Position numbers and translations under genes: made by a program
From: Carposina sasakii
Taxonomy: Eukaryota; Arthropoda; Insecta; Lepidoptera; Carposinidae
Reading direction: 5' to 3'
Assembly (NCBI GenBank): GCA_014607495.2
Contig: CP053175.1
Location: 124,001 to 188,000 of the forward strand
DNA length: 64,000 bases
The notes under the pieces: generated by a model
What the model was told of the DNA's origin: nothing
Database searches by the model: none
What the model saw: only the letters and a program-made list of their open reading frames with translations
In this document: in pieces, positions 36,001-44,035 of the stretch
Position numbering within the stretch: position 1 is the stretch's first letter
How the letters are laid out: the number at the start of each line of letters is the position of its first letter

Positions 36001-39000
36001 TGAATAGGGGTTTACATGACTCGTCTGGTGCTATGCAACAGAGTGCTTAATGACATTTTTTTTGTGCTTGAATACCCTGTTTATATCAGTGCCGTTTCCC
36101 ACATGCTGATTCACCATTAGCCCATAACGTAAGACTGATGTCAACATAAGCAAAATAGGCCGTAAGAGCTAGCTTTTGTTGTTGTTTTTACTAATTTATA
36201 TAAAACAAATGAGAATCTGTTAATTTTATTACATGCATTATCCACATGTTGCTTCCAATCTAGCATGATTAAAGCTGATCTCAGTTGAAAGTTAAATAAG
36301 TAAAGTTTATCTATAAGAGTTTAAACAACCTTACACTGTTTGCATGTTTTAATACTTGCCCTTTATAATTAATGTTTAAATTTTGTATATTCTTGTAAGT
36401 GATCCCCATTACCTACATGTCCCCTACCCCATGTCGCGAGTATGTTTTCAGTTACCACATAAAGATCGAGAATATAACACACAATTAACAAACATAGTCA
36501 TTAATTATTATATCCATTAGTTAGACGTTTACAGCTTCCTCGTTACACGTGGAAACGGTTTTACATTGTTGTAGGAAATACTTTTTAAATATCTGTTTAT
36601 GGTTGTCCCCGCACGGTTGTTAAGTGGGACCTGTCACAATATATTCCTGAAAACTGCATCGAAATCGGTTCAGCCGTTCTGAGATTAGCGTGCACAAACA
36701 CACAGACAAGTGTAAAAAAAAACCGACAAACAAACAGACAAAAATTCTAAATTTCAATCATTTTTTGTTTTGGGTACTATTGCGTTGCAAATAAGTCGTT
36801 AGCCAAAGGTCTCCTGTAATGTTTAGAAGATTTTTTCTCATATGGAAAAAAATCTTCCATGTGCAAACCGTGCCAGCTATAACATTAAGCCACCGGCCGG
36901 ATGACGTTACATTTTTATTATCCCGATGCTATACACTAGCCAAATTCGGCAAACAAAGATCCCTCAGCACAATGTTTTAAAGATGAAACGATGATATTTG
37001 AAACAAACCTCATATCCGTGTAATACGAAAATAGCTTTAAAAATTATCGCAAACAAAAAGCAAACCAGTTGAATTTAACTGATAATTCTCTGCCCTTTTA
37101 TCTAAAATTTCCATCCCTGAAGCATTATATATACAAACAGTCACACTCATTAACAGTCACACCCATTATCAACAAAGAGATGAGCCGCATATTCTTTCCT
37201 TCCCTTTAAACTGGCAAATACTTTAAAATTGTCGCTTTTTTCTCTAGGACTCCTTTAGAATCAGGCGGGGATACCCTAGGCGCGGCTACCCTTCGCTGGG
37301 GGTCCTTGCGAGAGGCCCACGCTGGCTGGTACCGCTGTCAGGCTCACTGGATGGATACGGAGTACTCCTCTATTGGATACTACCTTAATGTCATGGGTAA
37401 GTGGAATTGAGCATGTGAATATCAAAGTGGAATAGACCTTCTCAAAATGGGGTAGCTAGAAGTGCAGGATCACGAAGGATTACGAGGATCACGACCTCAG
37501 CCACGTCTAGTATAGCTGTGACAGATATCACGTCACATTCCTTGAATCGCACTCTTGACAGCGTCACCTCTTTACTTTGAGTAAATATACTTTATCTGCT
37601 GCATTCTTCTCATGTACTCGTATCATCATCATCTTCCTGCGCTTATCCCTTTATTCAAGGGCTTAGCGCAATTAGAGTTTCTTTCGAAGCTTATGGATTT
37701 GACGTTTGTTTTACGGTCGGCAGCCTGCCTGATTCCAACCCTTCTCGGGTATAATTAAGTGACAATTTTAGTATATTAAAATCCGTACATGAAACAAATT
37801 CAGTGGTATAGGCTCGTGACTGGAATCGAACCTACACCTTATCAAGAAGAAATGTAATATGTTAAGATTTGACGAGATAGCTAATGCCTTTTTAGTAAAG
37901 TCAATTTTCTTAGCTACCGCGTCGTTTGGACGCAAGATTTTGCGCCAGTTGATCAGCATAACACGAATCTGACGCTATTATTTATTGTCACTGGTATCTC
38001 ATGTAACCCTGGTACCTTTAGGAGCGGAGATCAGCACGGAGTCAGGTGCCGAGGCGGAAGAAGAAGAGCCGGAGCACCAGCGTGTGGAGGTGCCGCTCGG
38101 GGGAAACGTGCAGCTACACTGTCCTAAAGGTACGGAAGGTGGTAACTGATGAAGGGAATCGTGATTCAAATTTCATTGGTGCTCTTTCTTGTGACATTTT
38201 GTACAGGTATGAAGCAATGGTTTAAGATCGCTGACAATGTAGACTGAAGATAAAATGACCAAATCTAATCTTTCAAATCAATTTTTTTAATAAGGTCCAA
38301 ACAAAATGGGACATACATACTTACAACTACACGGCAGTGTTTCTAAAACCAGCCAGACAAGCAGGACCACAGAGAATATCCTATCAGGGATCAGGGACAA
38401 GTTGCCTCATCATCTGAGAGGATGTCCGAGTTCCTTATTCGACTCTTAAAACATATACGAATGAAGATGTAGCTCATATATTTTAGTAAAGATCAGCACA
38501 CTCAAGTGTCAAATCCAACCTCCCAGGTAGCGTGGGCTGCTGGTGGCGTCGCGTGGTCGGCAACGGCTCGGCGTGGGCGGCGGCAGGCTCAGCGCGGGCA
38601 CACGGTGTTCTAGCTGTCAAAGACGCGTTATTTCAAGAGGCAGGGGAATACCGCTGTGTGGGGGCGCGGGCTGGTGACGTGCAGCGGCTGAGAGAACTCA
38701 AGAGGGTCACTCTTGTTGTTACTGGTAAGTGCTGCAAGGTTTATGATGTGCTGGTATGTATGTGGTGATGTGTGAGTGATGCAGCTGATGAGAGTGGTTG
38801 TGTGGGTTTGGTGAGCGCTACTTATGGATTATGATGTGCTGGTACGACATTTTTGGAAAGTAGGTCGGTAATAAAAATAACTTGAAAAAACTTGGTTTTC
38901 TCGATAGGGGCGATATTTATTTACCAACTCATATCTTCTTGTACATCCATAGGTTTGCTTTCTTTTGAAACTCACTGTCAAGGATTTGGCGCCTGCCTGA

Positions 39001-39790
39001 TGCTAACCCTTTTGCCAATTCTCGGATATTTAAGTGACAAATTGTATATGTGTGTATGAAGAAATTCAGTTGTACAGGCCCGTGACTGACATCGAACCTT
39101 AGCGTTACATATCACCGCAGTATCATATATCTACTAACACCATAAACGCTAGGAGGTGCAACCGCCACCCCCCTATCCACGACCCCCACTCCCCGCGGCT
39201 GGCGGCTCGAGTGCGGCGCGTGCGGGCGCGGCGTGCGGGCCGCCTGGCTGCGCGGGGGGGCGGCCGAGCGCGCAGACCTGCAGCCGGGGCTCAGTCAACA
39301 CTGCTGGGTCGCCACGCTCTATGTGCAGGAGCCGGATGAGGTTGGTGATAGTTTATGACATGGGTTTTATGAGAGCTTGGTACTTTGAACGTGATGTTTC
39401 AAGCCTCAATTTCAATCCTGATGATTCCTTTCTAGAAACCCATTTAGAACCAGTTCGTATCCAGCATTTCTGGAAAGCCATGCTCTATATATAGGAGCCG
39501 GATGAGGTCAGTGGTCTTTGTTCCCTTGTAAACAATATCCAGTTTTATCACGTCATTAAGATTTTATCACATCATCATGAAGCAGCTATGATCAACAGTA
39601 CTGACTTGTAATTTCTCCCTAGGTCTGGTGCGTGGTAGTAGGCCAAGAGGGCAGTGCAGTAGCGGTGTTCCCTCACCGCAGCAGCCCCACTCCGTCCCCA
39701 GCCCGTCACTCTGTGAGGGCTCTGCACAATTCTGCGACGCTGGTACATCATTCCTATGTCCTTGTCGTATCTTTGATGATCATGTACTGA
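26545..39790 (+). CDS. Five-Ig-domain cell-surface or secreted protein, 5' end missing (13 exons)
   Basis: Thirteen exons with AG acceptors and GT donors join in consistent phase to give 754 residues plus a TGA stop. Numbering starts at the first complete codon (26547). Residues 1-161 are acidic and end near a furin-type RVKR (147-150). Residues 162-227 are basic and Gly/Ala-rich. Five Ig-like domains follow, judged from Cys pairs and the core Trp: C247/W257/C296, C350/W363/C410, C464/W476/C515, C568/W576-577/C614 and C657/W668/C702. Domains 3 and 4 show the F-strand patterns 'AGWYRC' and 'AGEYRC'. N-glycosylation sequons occur at N251, the NYS at about 384, the NGT at about 405 and the NGS at about 583. 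The last residues are hydrophobic (SYVLVVSLMIMY), which could be a weak GPI-attachment signal. IgSF membership is read directly from the sequence; an adhesion or recognition role and extracellular location are inferred from the fold. No orthologue is recognised. The start Met and signal peptide are not visible. Confidence 0.88.
27172..27335 (+). repeat. Family A repeat in the intron between exons 1 and 2
   Basis: 'gtgctgatgcggagcttcac' to 'ttctagttaccccactccgg', with a deletion in the middle. It ends about 75 bases before the exon 2 acceptor. Confidence 0.8.
27411..27608 (+). CDS. Visible exon 2: 66-codon linker exon
   Basis: The acceptor is 'caatcatccaccag' and the donor is 'gaggaaag|gtatgg'. 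It is exactly 198 bases, enters and leaves in phase 0, and is open in the one frame that connects exons 1 and 3. The local GC content is much higher than the flanking intron. The encoded segment is basic and Gly/Ala/Arg/Gln-rich, with a possible amphipathic helix (TADTILNIRGAVRDAI). No domain is recognised. It could be a cassette exon, because skipping it leaves the frame intact. RNA-seq junctions would decide. Confidence 0.65.
27960..28060 (+). repeat. Degenerate CCTAA-rich stretch
   Basis: 'cctaacctaact' and 'gaaacctaacctaact' recur several times with interruptions, next to the palindromic element. CCTAA is the complement of the insect telomere unit TTAGG, but there is no long uninterrupted array here. 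Confidence 0.7.
28069..28341. mobile_element. CCTAA-rich multi-palindrome element in intron 2
   Basis: Outer inverted ends ('ggaggcgtatgcttagaggc' and 'gcctctaagcatccgcc') enclose two hairpins built of 'cctaac' and 'gttagg' words. The right hairpin has perfect 39-base arms (28230-28268 and 28276-28314) around a 7-base loop. It lies in the intron between visible exons 2 and 3. It is most like a MITE; the family is unknown. Confidence 0.75.
28525..28570 (+). repeat. Family H repeat in the intron before exon 3
   Basis: 'atgtgggataggtcaatgtg' to 'gtgtatgaatatttattt', about 40 bases upstream of the exon 3 acceptor. Confidence 0.7.
28612..28716 (+). CDS. Visible exon 3: first half of Ig domain 1
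   Basis: The acceptor is 'ctttctcccag' and the donor is 'aaggag|gtaaga'; the exon is 35 codons with phase 0 on both sides. It carries the B-strand cysteine (AEIPCELNN, C247), an NVT glycosylation sequon and the C-strand tryptophan (IHWYKDKE, W257). The second half of the domain is in the next exon, so domain 1 is split between the C and F strands. Confidence 0.9.
29048..29290 (+). mobile_element. tRNA-like SINE (family E), first of a pair
   Basis: The tRNA-like part 'gttagagcgaaagcacgg...gagttcaaatctcac' is almost identical to the copy about 400 bases downstream, and its tail leads into sequence that is the upstream leader of that copy. The two copies look like a head-to-tail pair in the intron before exon 4. 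Confidence 0.78.
29330..29535 (+). mobile_element. tRNA-like SINE (family E), second of a pair
   Basis: Full leader, A-box-like 'tagctcagtttgttagag', B-box-like 'gagttcaaatc' and a T-rich tail. It ends about 105 bases before visible exon 4. Confidence 0.8.
29640..29802 (+). CDS. Visible exon 4: second half of Ig domain 1
   Basis: The acceptor is 'catcttctctcag' and the donor is 'ttatg|gtgagt'. Fifty-four codons plus one base give the partner cysteine in 'DAALWRCSG' (C296), a degenerate form of the usual DxGxYxC, and a final beta strand 'SQLLIY'. It sits just downstream of a tRNA-like SINE (29330-29535). Confidence 0.9.
30736..30846 (+). CDS. Visible exon 5: first part of Ig domain 2
   Basis: The acceptor is 'gattttcatcag' and the donor is 'gctgaag|gtaact'; phase 1 in and out. 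The encoded strand pattern 'VRAVYLAVDG' followed by 'TVLDVRCVAEG' is a typical Ig A and B strand with cysteine C350. Confidence 0.88.
31008..31075 (+). mobile_element. Family G tRNA-like repeat
   Basis: 'tgtagttgatagtggctctg', 'tgcggcgccataggtcctgg' and 'gggttcgatgcccgg' give a clear B box. It lies in the intron between exons 5 and 6. Confidence 0.65.
31200..31237. repeat. (GT)n(CT)n microsatellite
   Basis: GT repeats run straight into CT repeats, in the intron between exons 5 and 6, followed by further degenerate GT and CT runs to about 31305. Confidence 0.95.
31345..31535 (-). repeat. Family A repeat, reverse, in an intron
   Basis: 'cttccacgttagaatagcat' to 'acggacggagatgcagctt'; diverged. 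Confidence 0.72.
31645..31746 (+). CDS. Visible exon 6: middle of Ig domain 2
   Basis: The acceptor is 'atttcgtcccttag' and the donor is 'tcaattg|gtatga'; phase 1 in and out, 102 bases. It encodes 'GVPPPELTWHL' with the C-strand Trp (W363), the classic GxPxPxxxW arrangement of I-set domains, and ends in an NYS sequon. Confidence 0.88.
32065..32300. promoter_or_regulatory. CGAT-rich intron segment
   Basis: At least nine CGAT words occur within about 235 bases directly upstream of exon 7, including a 14-base palindrome 'atatcgatcgatat' at 32131-32144. This may be simple-sequence drift or a cluster of sites for a TATCGATA-type factor such as DREF. No function can be assigned. Confidence 0.35.
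32320..32469 (+). CDS. Visible exon 7: end of Ig domain 2
   Basis: The acceptor is 'ctatccaacag' and the donor is 'gtcactt|gtgagt'; phase 1 in and out, 150 bases. It encodes 'ELHNGTLQCGATQ' with C410 and an NGT sequon, an Ala/Thr-rich loop, then the G strand 'AKLEIHVT'. The intron just upstream is packed with CGAT motifs (see findings). Confidence 0.88.
32785..32952 (-). repeat. Family A repeat, reverse, in an intron
   Basis: 'gatccttacagcctcattca' to 'taaaccccgcatcagcac'. It ends only about 40 bases before exon 8 and therefore overlaps the region where a branch point would lie. Confidence 0.85.
32994..33135 (+). CDS. Visible exon 8: first half of Ig domain 3
   Basis: The acceptor is 'accctcctcaag' and the donor is 'catgagac|gtgagt'; it enters in phase 1 and leaves in phase 2. 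It starts 'PPSFVISRWPG' and carries 'ASAALRCDVDSNPPARAYWHRD', giving C464 and W476, a clear Ig half-domain with the SNPP loop. The acceptor has a weaker pyrimidine tract than the others, but no other AG upstream keeps the frame open. Confidence 0.87.
33285..33365 (-). repeat. Family A repeat fragment
   Basis: 'cagagctgtaggatcaccaa' and 'agttgctagctcatcgct'. Confidence 0.65.
33740..35445 (+). mobile_element. Family D copy interrupted by about 1.4 kb of other sequence
   Basis: 33740-33828 is the left part ('actagtggacgcccgcgact' to 'aaaacatttttccgg') and 35236-35445 is the continuation ('gcatcgaaatcgtttcagcc' to 'gcgttgataaaggtctcctg'). The 33829-35235 insert begins with an ATTT-rich run and has no recognised product. 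Part of it (about 34760-34910) is similar to 36425-36540. Confidence 0.6.
35701..36400 (-). pseudogene. Broken LINE reverse-transcriptase C-terminal region
   Basis: The reverse strand carries stretches typical of the end of a Jockey-like non-LTR polymerase. About 36290-36180 gives 'LDWKQHVDNACNKINRFSF'. About 36150-36045 gives 'LRYGLMVNQHVGNGTDINRV' and a stop. After a frameshift, 36040-35703 is open for over 100 codons with 'SCKPLFKALNILPLPCLYIF' and 'FNKIPKHIKDM'. The frame changes and stop show it is dead. It lies in the 4.1-kb intron between exons 8 and 9. The family is recognised by pattern only. Confidence 0.75.
36620..36862 (+). mobile_element. Family D retroposon tail
   Basis: 'ttaagtgggacctgtcacaa' to 'gtctcctgtaatg', followed by 'ctcatatgg...atcttccatgtg'. 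Confidence 0.72.
36880..37000 (-). mobile_element. Degenerate family E SINE fragment
   Basis: 'agccaccggccggatgacg' and 'cctcagcacaatgttttaa' match the reverse family E copy at 14700-14900 with gaps. Confidence 0.55.
37248..37396 (+). CDS. Visible exon 9: second half of Ig domain 3
   Basis: The acceptor is 'gcttttttctctag' and the donor is 'gtcatgg|gtaagt'. It enters with the one base needed to finish the codon split by exon 8. It encodes 'HAGWYRCQAHW' (C515), a standard F strand, and a closing strand 'IGYYLNVM'. The preceding intron is 4.1 kb and filled with retroelement debris. Confidence 0.9.
37443..37535 (-). repeat. Family A repeat fragment
   Basis: 'aatggggtagctagaagtgc' to 'agtatagctgtgacagatat', just after exon 9. 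Confidence 0.7.
37625..37840 (-). mobile_element. tRNA-like SINE (family F), reverse
   Basis: Reverse-strand copy with 'aacccttctcgggtataatt' and 'cgtgactggaatcgaacc'. The tRNA-like 5' end is cut short. It lies in the intron between exons 9 and 10. Confidence 0.8.
38022..38129 (+). CDS. Visible exon 10: acidic linker and start of Ig domain 4
   Basis: The acceptor is 'ctggtacctttag' and the donor is 'cctaaag|gtacgg'; phase 1 in and out. A run of Glu residues links domains 3 and 4, then 'VEVPLGGNVQLHCPKG' gives the A' and B strands with C568. Confidence 0.9.
38325..38500 (-). repeat. Family A repeat, diverged, reverse
   Basis: 'acaagttgcctcatcatctg' and 'gagttccttattcgactctt' to 'agatcagcaca'. 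It sits between exons 10 and 11. Confidence 0.7.
38527..38724 (+). CDS. Visible exon 11: rest of Ig domain 4
   Basis: The acceptor is 'ccaacctcccag' and the donor is 'gttactg|gtaagt'; phase 1 in and out, 198 bases. It contains a double Trp 'CWWRR' (W576-577), an NGS sequon, and 'QEAGEYRCVGA' (C614), which matches the family F-strand pattern closely. The G strand is 'RVTLVVT'. Confidence 0.92.
38935..39118 (-). mobile_element. tRNA-like SINE (family F), reverse
   Basis: Diverged reverse copy ('ctcactgtcaaggatttggc', 'cccgtgactgacatcgaacc') ending about 35 bases before the acceptor of visible exon 12, so it forms part of that acceptor's upstream region. Confidence 0.78.
39153..39340 (+). CDS. 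Visible exon 12: first part of Ig-like domain 5
   Basis: The acceptor is 'cataaacgctag' and the donor is 'ccggatgag|gttggt', a weak donor. It enters in phase 1 and leaves in phase 0. The exon is very GC-rich and encodes a Thr/Pro linker, then 'WRLECGACGRGVRAAWLRGG' with C657, C660 and W668, then C687. It is a divergent Ig-like half; the domain is completed by 'VWCVVVGQEG' in the last exon. A decayed copy of its 3' end follows in the intron (see findings). Confidence 0.85.
39623..39790 (+). CDS. Visible exon 13: end of domain 5, hydrophobic C-terminus and stop
   Basis: The acceptor is 'gtaatttctccctag'; the exon is in phase 0 and ends at TGA 39788-39790. It encodes 'VWCVVVGQEGSAVAVF' (C702), a Ser/Pro linker, then 'HNSATLVHHSYVLVVSLMIMY' to the stop. 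The last 12 residues are hydrophobic with nothing charged after them. This fits a GPI-attachment signal better than a transmembrane helix with a cytoplasmic tail, but it is short. A purely secreted form is the alternative. Confidence 0.82.
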   Translation, partial: VWCVVVGQEGSAVAVFPHRSSPTPSPARHSVRALHNSATLVHHSYVLVVSLMIMY

Positions 39791-41417
39791 CGCTTCATAA
39801 TGTGACATGTAGAAAAACTAGTAAAGACAATTTTTTGGTGGTGAAAATGTGGTTAATTGTTTTTGGTGGAAGCTGAAGTATATTGGAATTGTTTCAGATG
39901 TTTGCGCCATTTTAAATACGAGTTAATTAGACCCCTTAGATTCTGAAAGCGCTCAAAGTTAATAGAAAATTACAGACAGTTCCATTATACTTCCAGGTTT
40001 TGTAGTTTCTTCGTATCTACAACGGCCAGGCAGTTATATGTTATACTAGTTCTTTATTATTATTCCTACATAAATATAGGTTAACTGTTTTGTCATAGAC
40101 GTCTCTCGTTATCAAATATATTTGGTGTCTATGTCTAATTTTATTATTCAACAACGAAACCAATATTAAAATGATAGCTGTATAATAAAATTTATCCATT
40201 CACCACTAGATGGCGTATACATGGTCCTTCGAGCCGGACTGTAAGATGCAATTTCATCTTGTAAATATGGCTATCATAATAATAGTTTAATTTGAGGAAC
40301 TAGTGTTAAATATGACTAATATAATCCCTGACTGTCTTGATAATCTTGTAGCTCTGTCAAAACGATAAGAATACGTCCATGATGATGGCTCTATCTACTC
40401 TTATTATCTAGTCCATGTAGTTTTATCTAATTGTAATTTATACCTATTCCTAAATACATATGTTATTTGTAGTGAATCTGCTACTGCAGGCTTACGTTAC
40501 TAAGTAAATTCATTTTTATGTGCATTTTTAGTATATTTTTCTCCTACTATGTTTTTTCTTACTGTCTTATTTTCTATCTCTTTCTATAACGCCTTGTTTC
40601 ATTTGTAGTGATATAAACGTTTTTGATATTTGTAAAACAGGAAATAAATGTGCCAAATTGTTAATATTTTTATAGGTTATCCTTACGATGAAGAACTTAT
40701 AAATATTTATGTGAATTTATTTAGTTTTATAGTAAGAAATGTGAATATATTTGTGGAATGTTAACACCAAAAAAGTAGTTCTATAAGCCTAATTTGGATG
40801 CCAATTGGAGTGTAAAGAAAGAATACATAACCGACACAGGATAAACATGAAGTAATAAAAACAAATTTATAAAAAAAGTGAAAATTTTTACTGAGCAAAC
40901 TCGTGAGGGTATACTAGTGGTTACTAGAAGTTTTTAAGAATAAAAATAGCATGAAGTGCTGATTTATCAAGTAAAAGAGTTCTTCATACATACGAGAAAG
41001 ACTTAATAGTCAATTAACAGTTATTGACTAGGGTCAGGCTTACTATGACTTAATATTTAGTCAAATTAGGTGACATTTTGTTTACTATTCAGCAATATTA
41101 TCAAGATAAATGCTTCAATTTTATCCTTGTCGGTCTGATGTTTGTTGGCTAAAAACTTTACATTTGTACTAAAACTAAATGTAGACTTTTTAGTTGAAAT
41201 AGAATACGTAATAATAATATTTATGTATAACTAAAGTTTATGTGACGAGAAGCCATTTTGTAATTTGGCGAAGTACTTAATTTCGTATATTTATAACTTG
41301 ATCGGGTTGGCAAATTATATGTTTTCAACATAAAAGTTGTAGAAAAATAATATATGTACAATCTAACTTCTCGTAACTAAGACTTTGTATATTTTATATA
41401 TAAGTGTCAAAATTCTT

Positions 41418-41423
41418 AATAAA
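41418..41423 (+). terminator. Candidate polyadenylation signal AATAAA
   Basis: A canonical hexamer within 'cttaataaagaaaat' about 1.6 kb after the stop codon, with GT-containing sequence ('acaacgtgtaac') about 20 bases downstream. It is one of several possible signals. Confidence 0.3.
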
Positions 41424-42705
41424 GAAAATAATACAACGTGTAACATAGCTTAAATGAAAATCGTGTAAATTTGATGTCAATTTTGTCCCGTTTACTTCGG
41501 GCAATTTTTGTATTTGCCACAATTTACGCAAAACAATTATTAAAAGTAGTAAGCGTATGGAATTTATATCGGATGTTTGATGTTGAAATGTTGAATCTCA
41601 GTGGTTAGTTTCTCTTAGATTGTGTTTCTATCTCCTCTTCAAAGCTTTCATCTGTTGTTGTAAGAATTATTTTAAATAAGAGTATAACCAAAGTTACTGT
41701 TGTTAAGAAATGTGATAGCACAAGGGGCGCGGGCGCAGCGGACTAGAAAGTAAAACTAAAAAAGTATATTATTGAAAAAGAGAAAAAGAATTTAATTACC
41801 TTAGTTTAATTAGATAGTAGCAATGTATTTTTGTATCTCTAAGCGAATTACAGTCAATTGACGATGATTTCGAAAGTTGTATTGAAATACAAGTTTTCGT
41901 TGATGTACCTGCCAGTGGGGAGAGTAATTATCCGTCCACTACGGAATTTGAAGTAGATTATTAAGAGCTACGTAGATCCCTTCTTCCTGTTTAACTATTG
42001 GTTCTGTCGATATCAGAATTTTGATGATGATGCAAGGCTGTATTGTATATTAAGTCAATGATGTATATCTCAGATTATTTATTTTTGTTATCTCTTAAAA
42101 TACCTTTAAAATTACCTTTTCTTCAATGGAATAATCAGAAACATGCACAATCAAATTATGTTTCACGTGGATTTTCCTTTCCTTCTGTTTCACCATTACC
42201 ATGCTGTACTAGCAATTCATAAACAACTAAAATATGCTGAACACCTATCATTATCTAGGCTCTGATATCGATGTCTCATTCCTTTCCATCGGCTGTAGCT
42301 AAAACAATCTGTAGTTCTGCTCTCTTCTCTGCATCATTTCCTTCCTTGATAGGTTCGACAAACTAACATCGCTAGGTATCGACATTCGCTATCGTGATTT
42401 CTCCTAGCGATTAGAAAGTAGCAGCAGCAAGGTACAAAAAAAGGTTTACGCAATATACAATTTTATGACCTATCACTGTCGCAAATGTATCAACATTTCA
42501 ACTTTTCCTACTTTAATGAAGATCGATAACTTCGCGCACTTGTCGCTTGTAAAACTTTTTCACTATCTAAGCCTCAATTTCGATGGTGTATTTCGATTTT
42601 GCGATGTTTCTTTGTCAATATTCTCTTGTCTCTTAGCAGAGTCCCTTTTCCCTAGCATCGCTCCGCGGCCCCGCACCTCATTTTACGTTGACATAAGTAT
42701 CGTCC

Positions 42706-42707
<2 letters not shown>

Positions 42708-42780
<73 letters not shown>
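42708..42780. repeat. (AT)n microsatellite, about 73 bp
   Basis: An uninterrupted alternating AT run. It produces an artificial Ile/Tyr open frame on the + strand that should not be annotated. Confidence 0.97.
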
Positions 42781-42782
<2 letters not shown>

Positions 42783-43159
42783 TATAATCGTATAGTCTGT
42801 ATTATTGTTGTTTTTTTTATCTTTTTTAGATGTATGTTTTGTATTTGCAATAACTGATTTATGTTTTGTAATTATGTAACGGCTGATTTTGTAGTTAATA
42901 TATGTAATATAATATGCTAAAACAGAATCATCCTATACATTGACATTATTCTCTATCTGGGCGATCGGAACATCCTGTGTATCAGCACGTTTTTCTAGCG
43001 TCCACACGAATATTTCGGTGCCAATATATTATTATAATAATAATAATTTATATAGAACATAACAATTATATATATTTACATTTTATTGATATATTGTTTA
43101 CTTTGATATTGAATGTACAGCCATAATATTCATTGCCATGTTTATGGGTCATACCGTGA

Positions 43160-43169
43160 AATAAATAAA
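43160..43169 (+). terminator. Candidate polyadenylation signal (overlapping AATAAA pair)
   Basis: Two overlapping AATAAA hexamers in 'gaaataaataaacc', followed about 18 bases later by a T-run. This would give a 3.4 kb 3' UTR. Inferred only from position and motif. Confidence 0.3.
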
Positions 43170-43199
43170 CCTTATAAAAGATATCGTTTTTTTTTTCTA

Positions 43200-44035
43200 C
43201 AGATAACCTATCTGAAGAATAAAGTTGATGCTGTCTCTATCCTGAACTAGAACTTTATCTGATAGCTTTAATAATAAGGACAAATTGGATGCTGTCTTTC
43301 TCTAAAATTTGATCAAAATATACACAGCATCGACATATCAACGGACGTAATGCTGTCAATGCACAGATTGAAGCACCGTATAGGCGGCGCGTTGCGTATG
43401 TTGCGTATTTTCTAGTAGGCGCCGAGTTCACTATGGTTTGTATGTGTGGGTGGATAATACATCAATACACATCCCTACTCCATTGAATATCATTACCGAG
43501 CTTACTATGAATGCTTCACTCTGTGTATTGACCACACTCTGTCCGTTATTCCTTATACGTTAATGGTACCTACTTTAACAAAGTTTTTTTTATGGCCAGT
43601 TAAAATACTAGAGATGGAAATGATTCAGAGAGATTTCAATTCCAATTTTGAAATTTCGTGTGATAACATTTGCATCAGATTACATCAGGGACAGAATTAT
43701 TCTTTATTGTACACAGACATTTTATATGGAAAAACATTTTACATTGACAATGTACAAAGGCGTGCTTATCCCTATAAGAGATTTCTTCCAGCAAAGTACC
43801 ACTTGTGATAGCGAAAGTTGGGTGAAAAAGGTAGATTGTATGTGTACACAATACCAAATAAATATACTTACATAAACCTACATAATATCAATATACCTAA
43901 ATAATAATACATATCTACATATAATAAACCTAACCTACATAGACTTACAATAAAAGTATCTCACAATAATAAAATAACCGACAGACCTACTAAGGAAGAG
44001 AAAGGTAGTATGCCTTTACTTGTCTCTTAAATATG
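43200..44035. other. No gene recognised; small inverted repeat at the start
   Basis: 43195-43290 contains 'gataaccta...' and 'aataaagttgatgctgtct' resembling the hairpin at 63850-63925. The frames at 43563-43875 have no recognisable product. Confidence 0.35.

Larger units (their letters stand above)
39791..43170 (+). other. Candidate 3' UTR and downstream region
   Basis: About 3.4 kb after the stop codon is AT-rich and, unlike the rest of the window, nearly free of recognisable repeats until an AT microsatellite at 42708. AATAAA signals lie at about 40643, 41418 and 43160-43169. The last is followed by a T-rich stretch at about 43185, which would suit polyadenylation. The low repeat density suggests this is largely transcribed UTR, but the cleavage site cannot be fixed from sequence alone. 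Confidence 0.4.

Noticed and set aside
39628..39876. 82-codon frame overlapping the last exon
   Set aside because: It is in a different register from the spliced reading frame and is a shadow of the exon.
42465..42857. 130-codon frame on the + strand
   Set aside because: Much of it is the (AT)n microsatellite read as Ile-Tyr; no domain.
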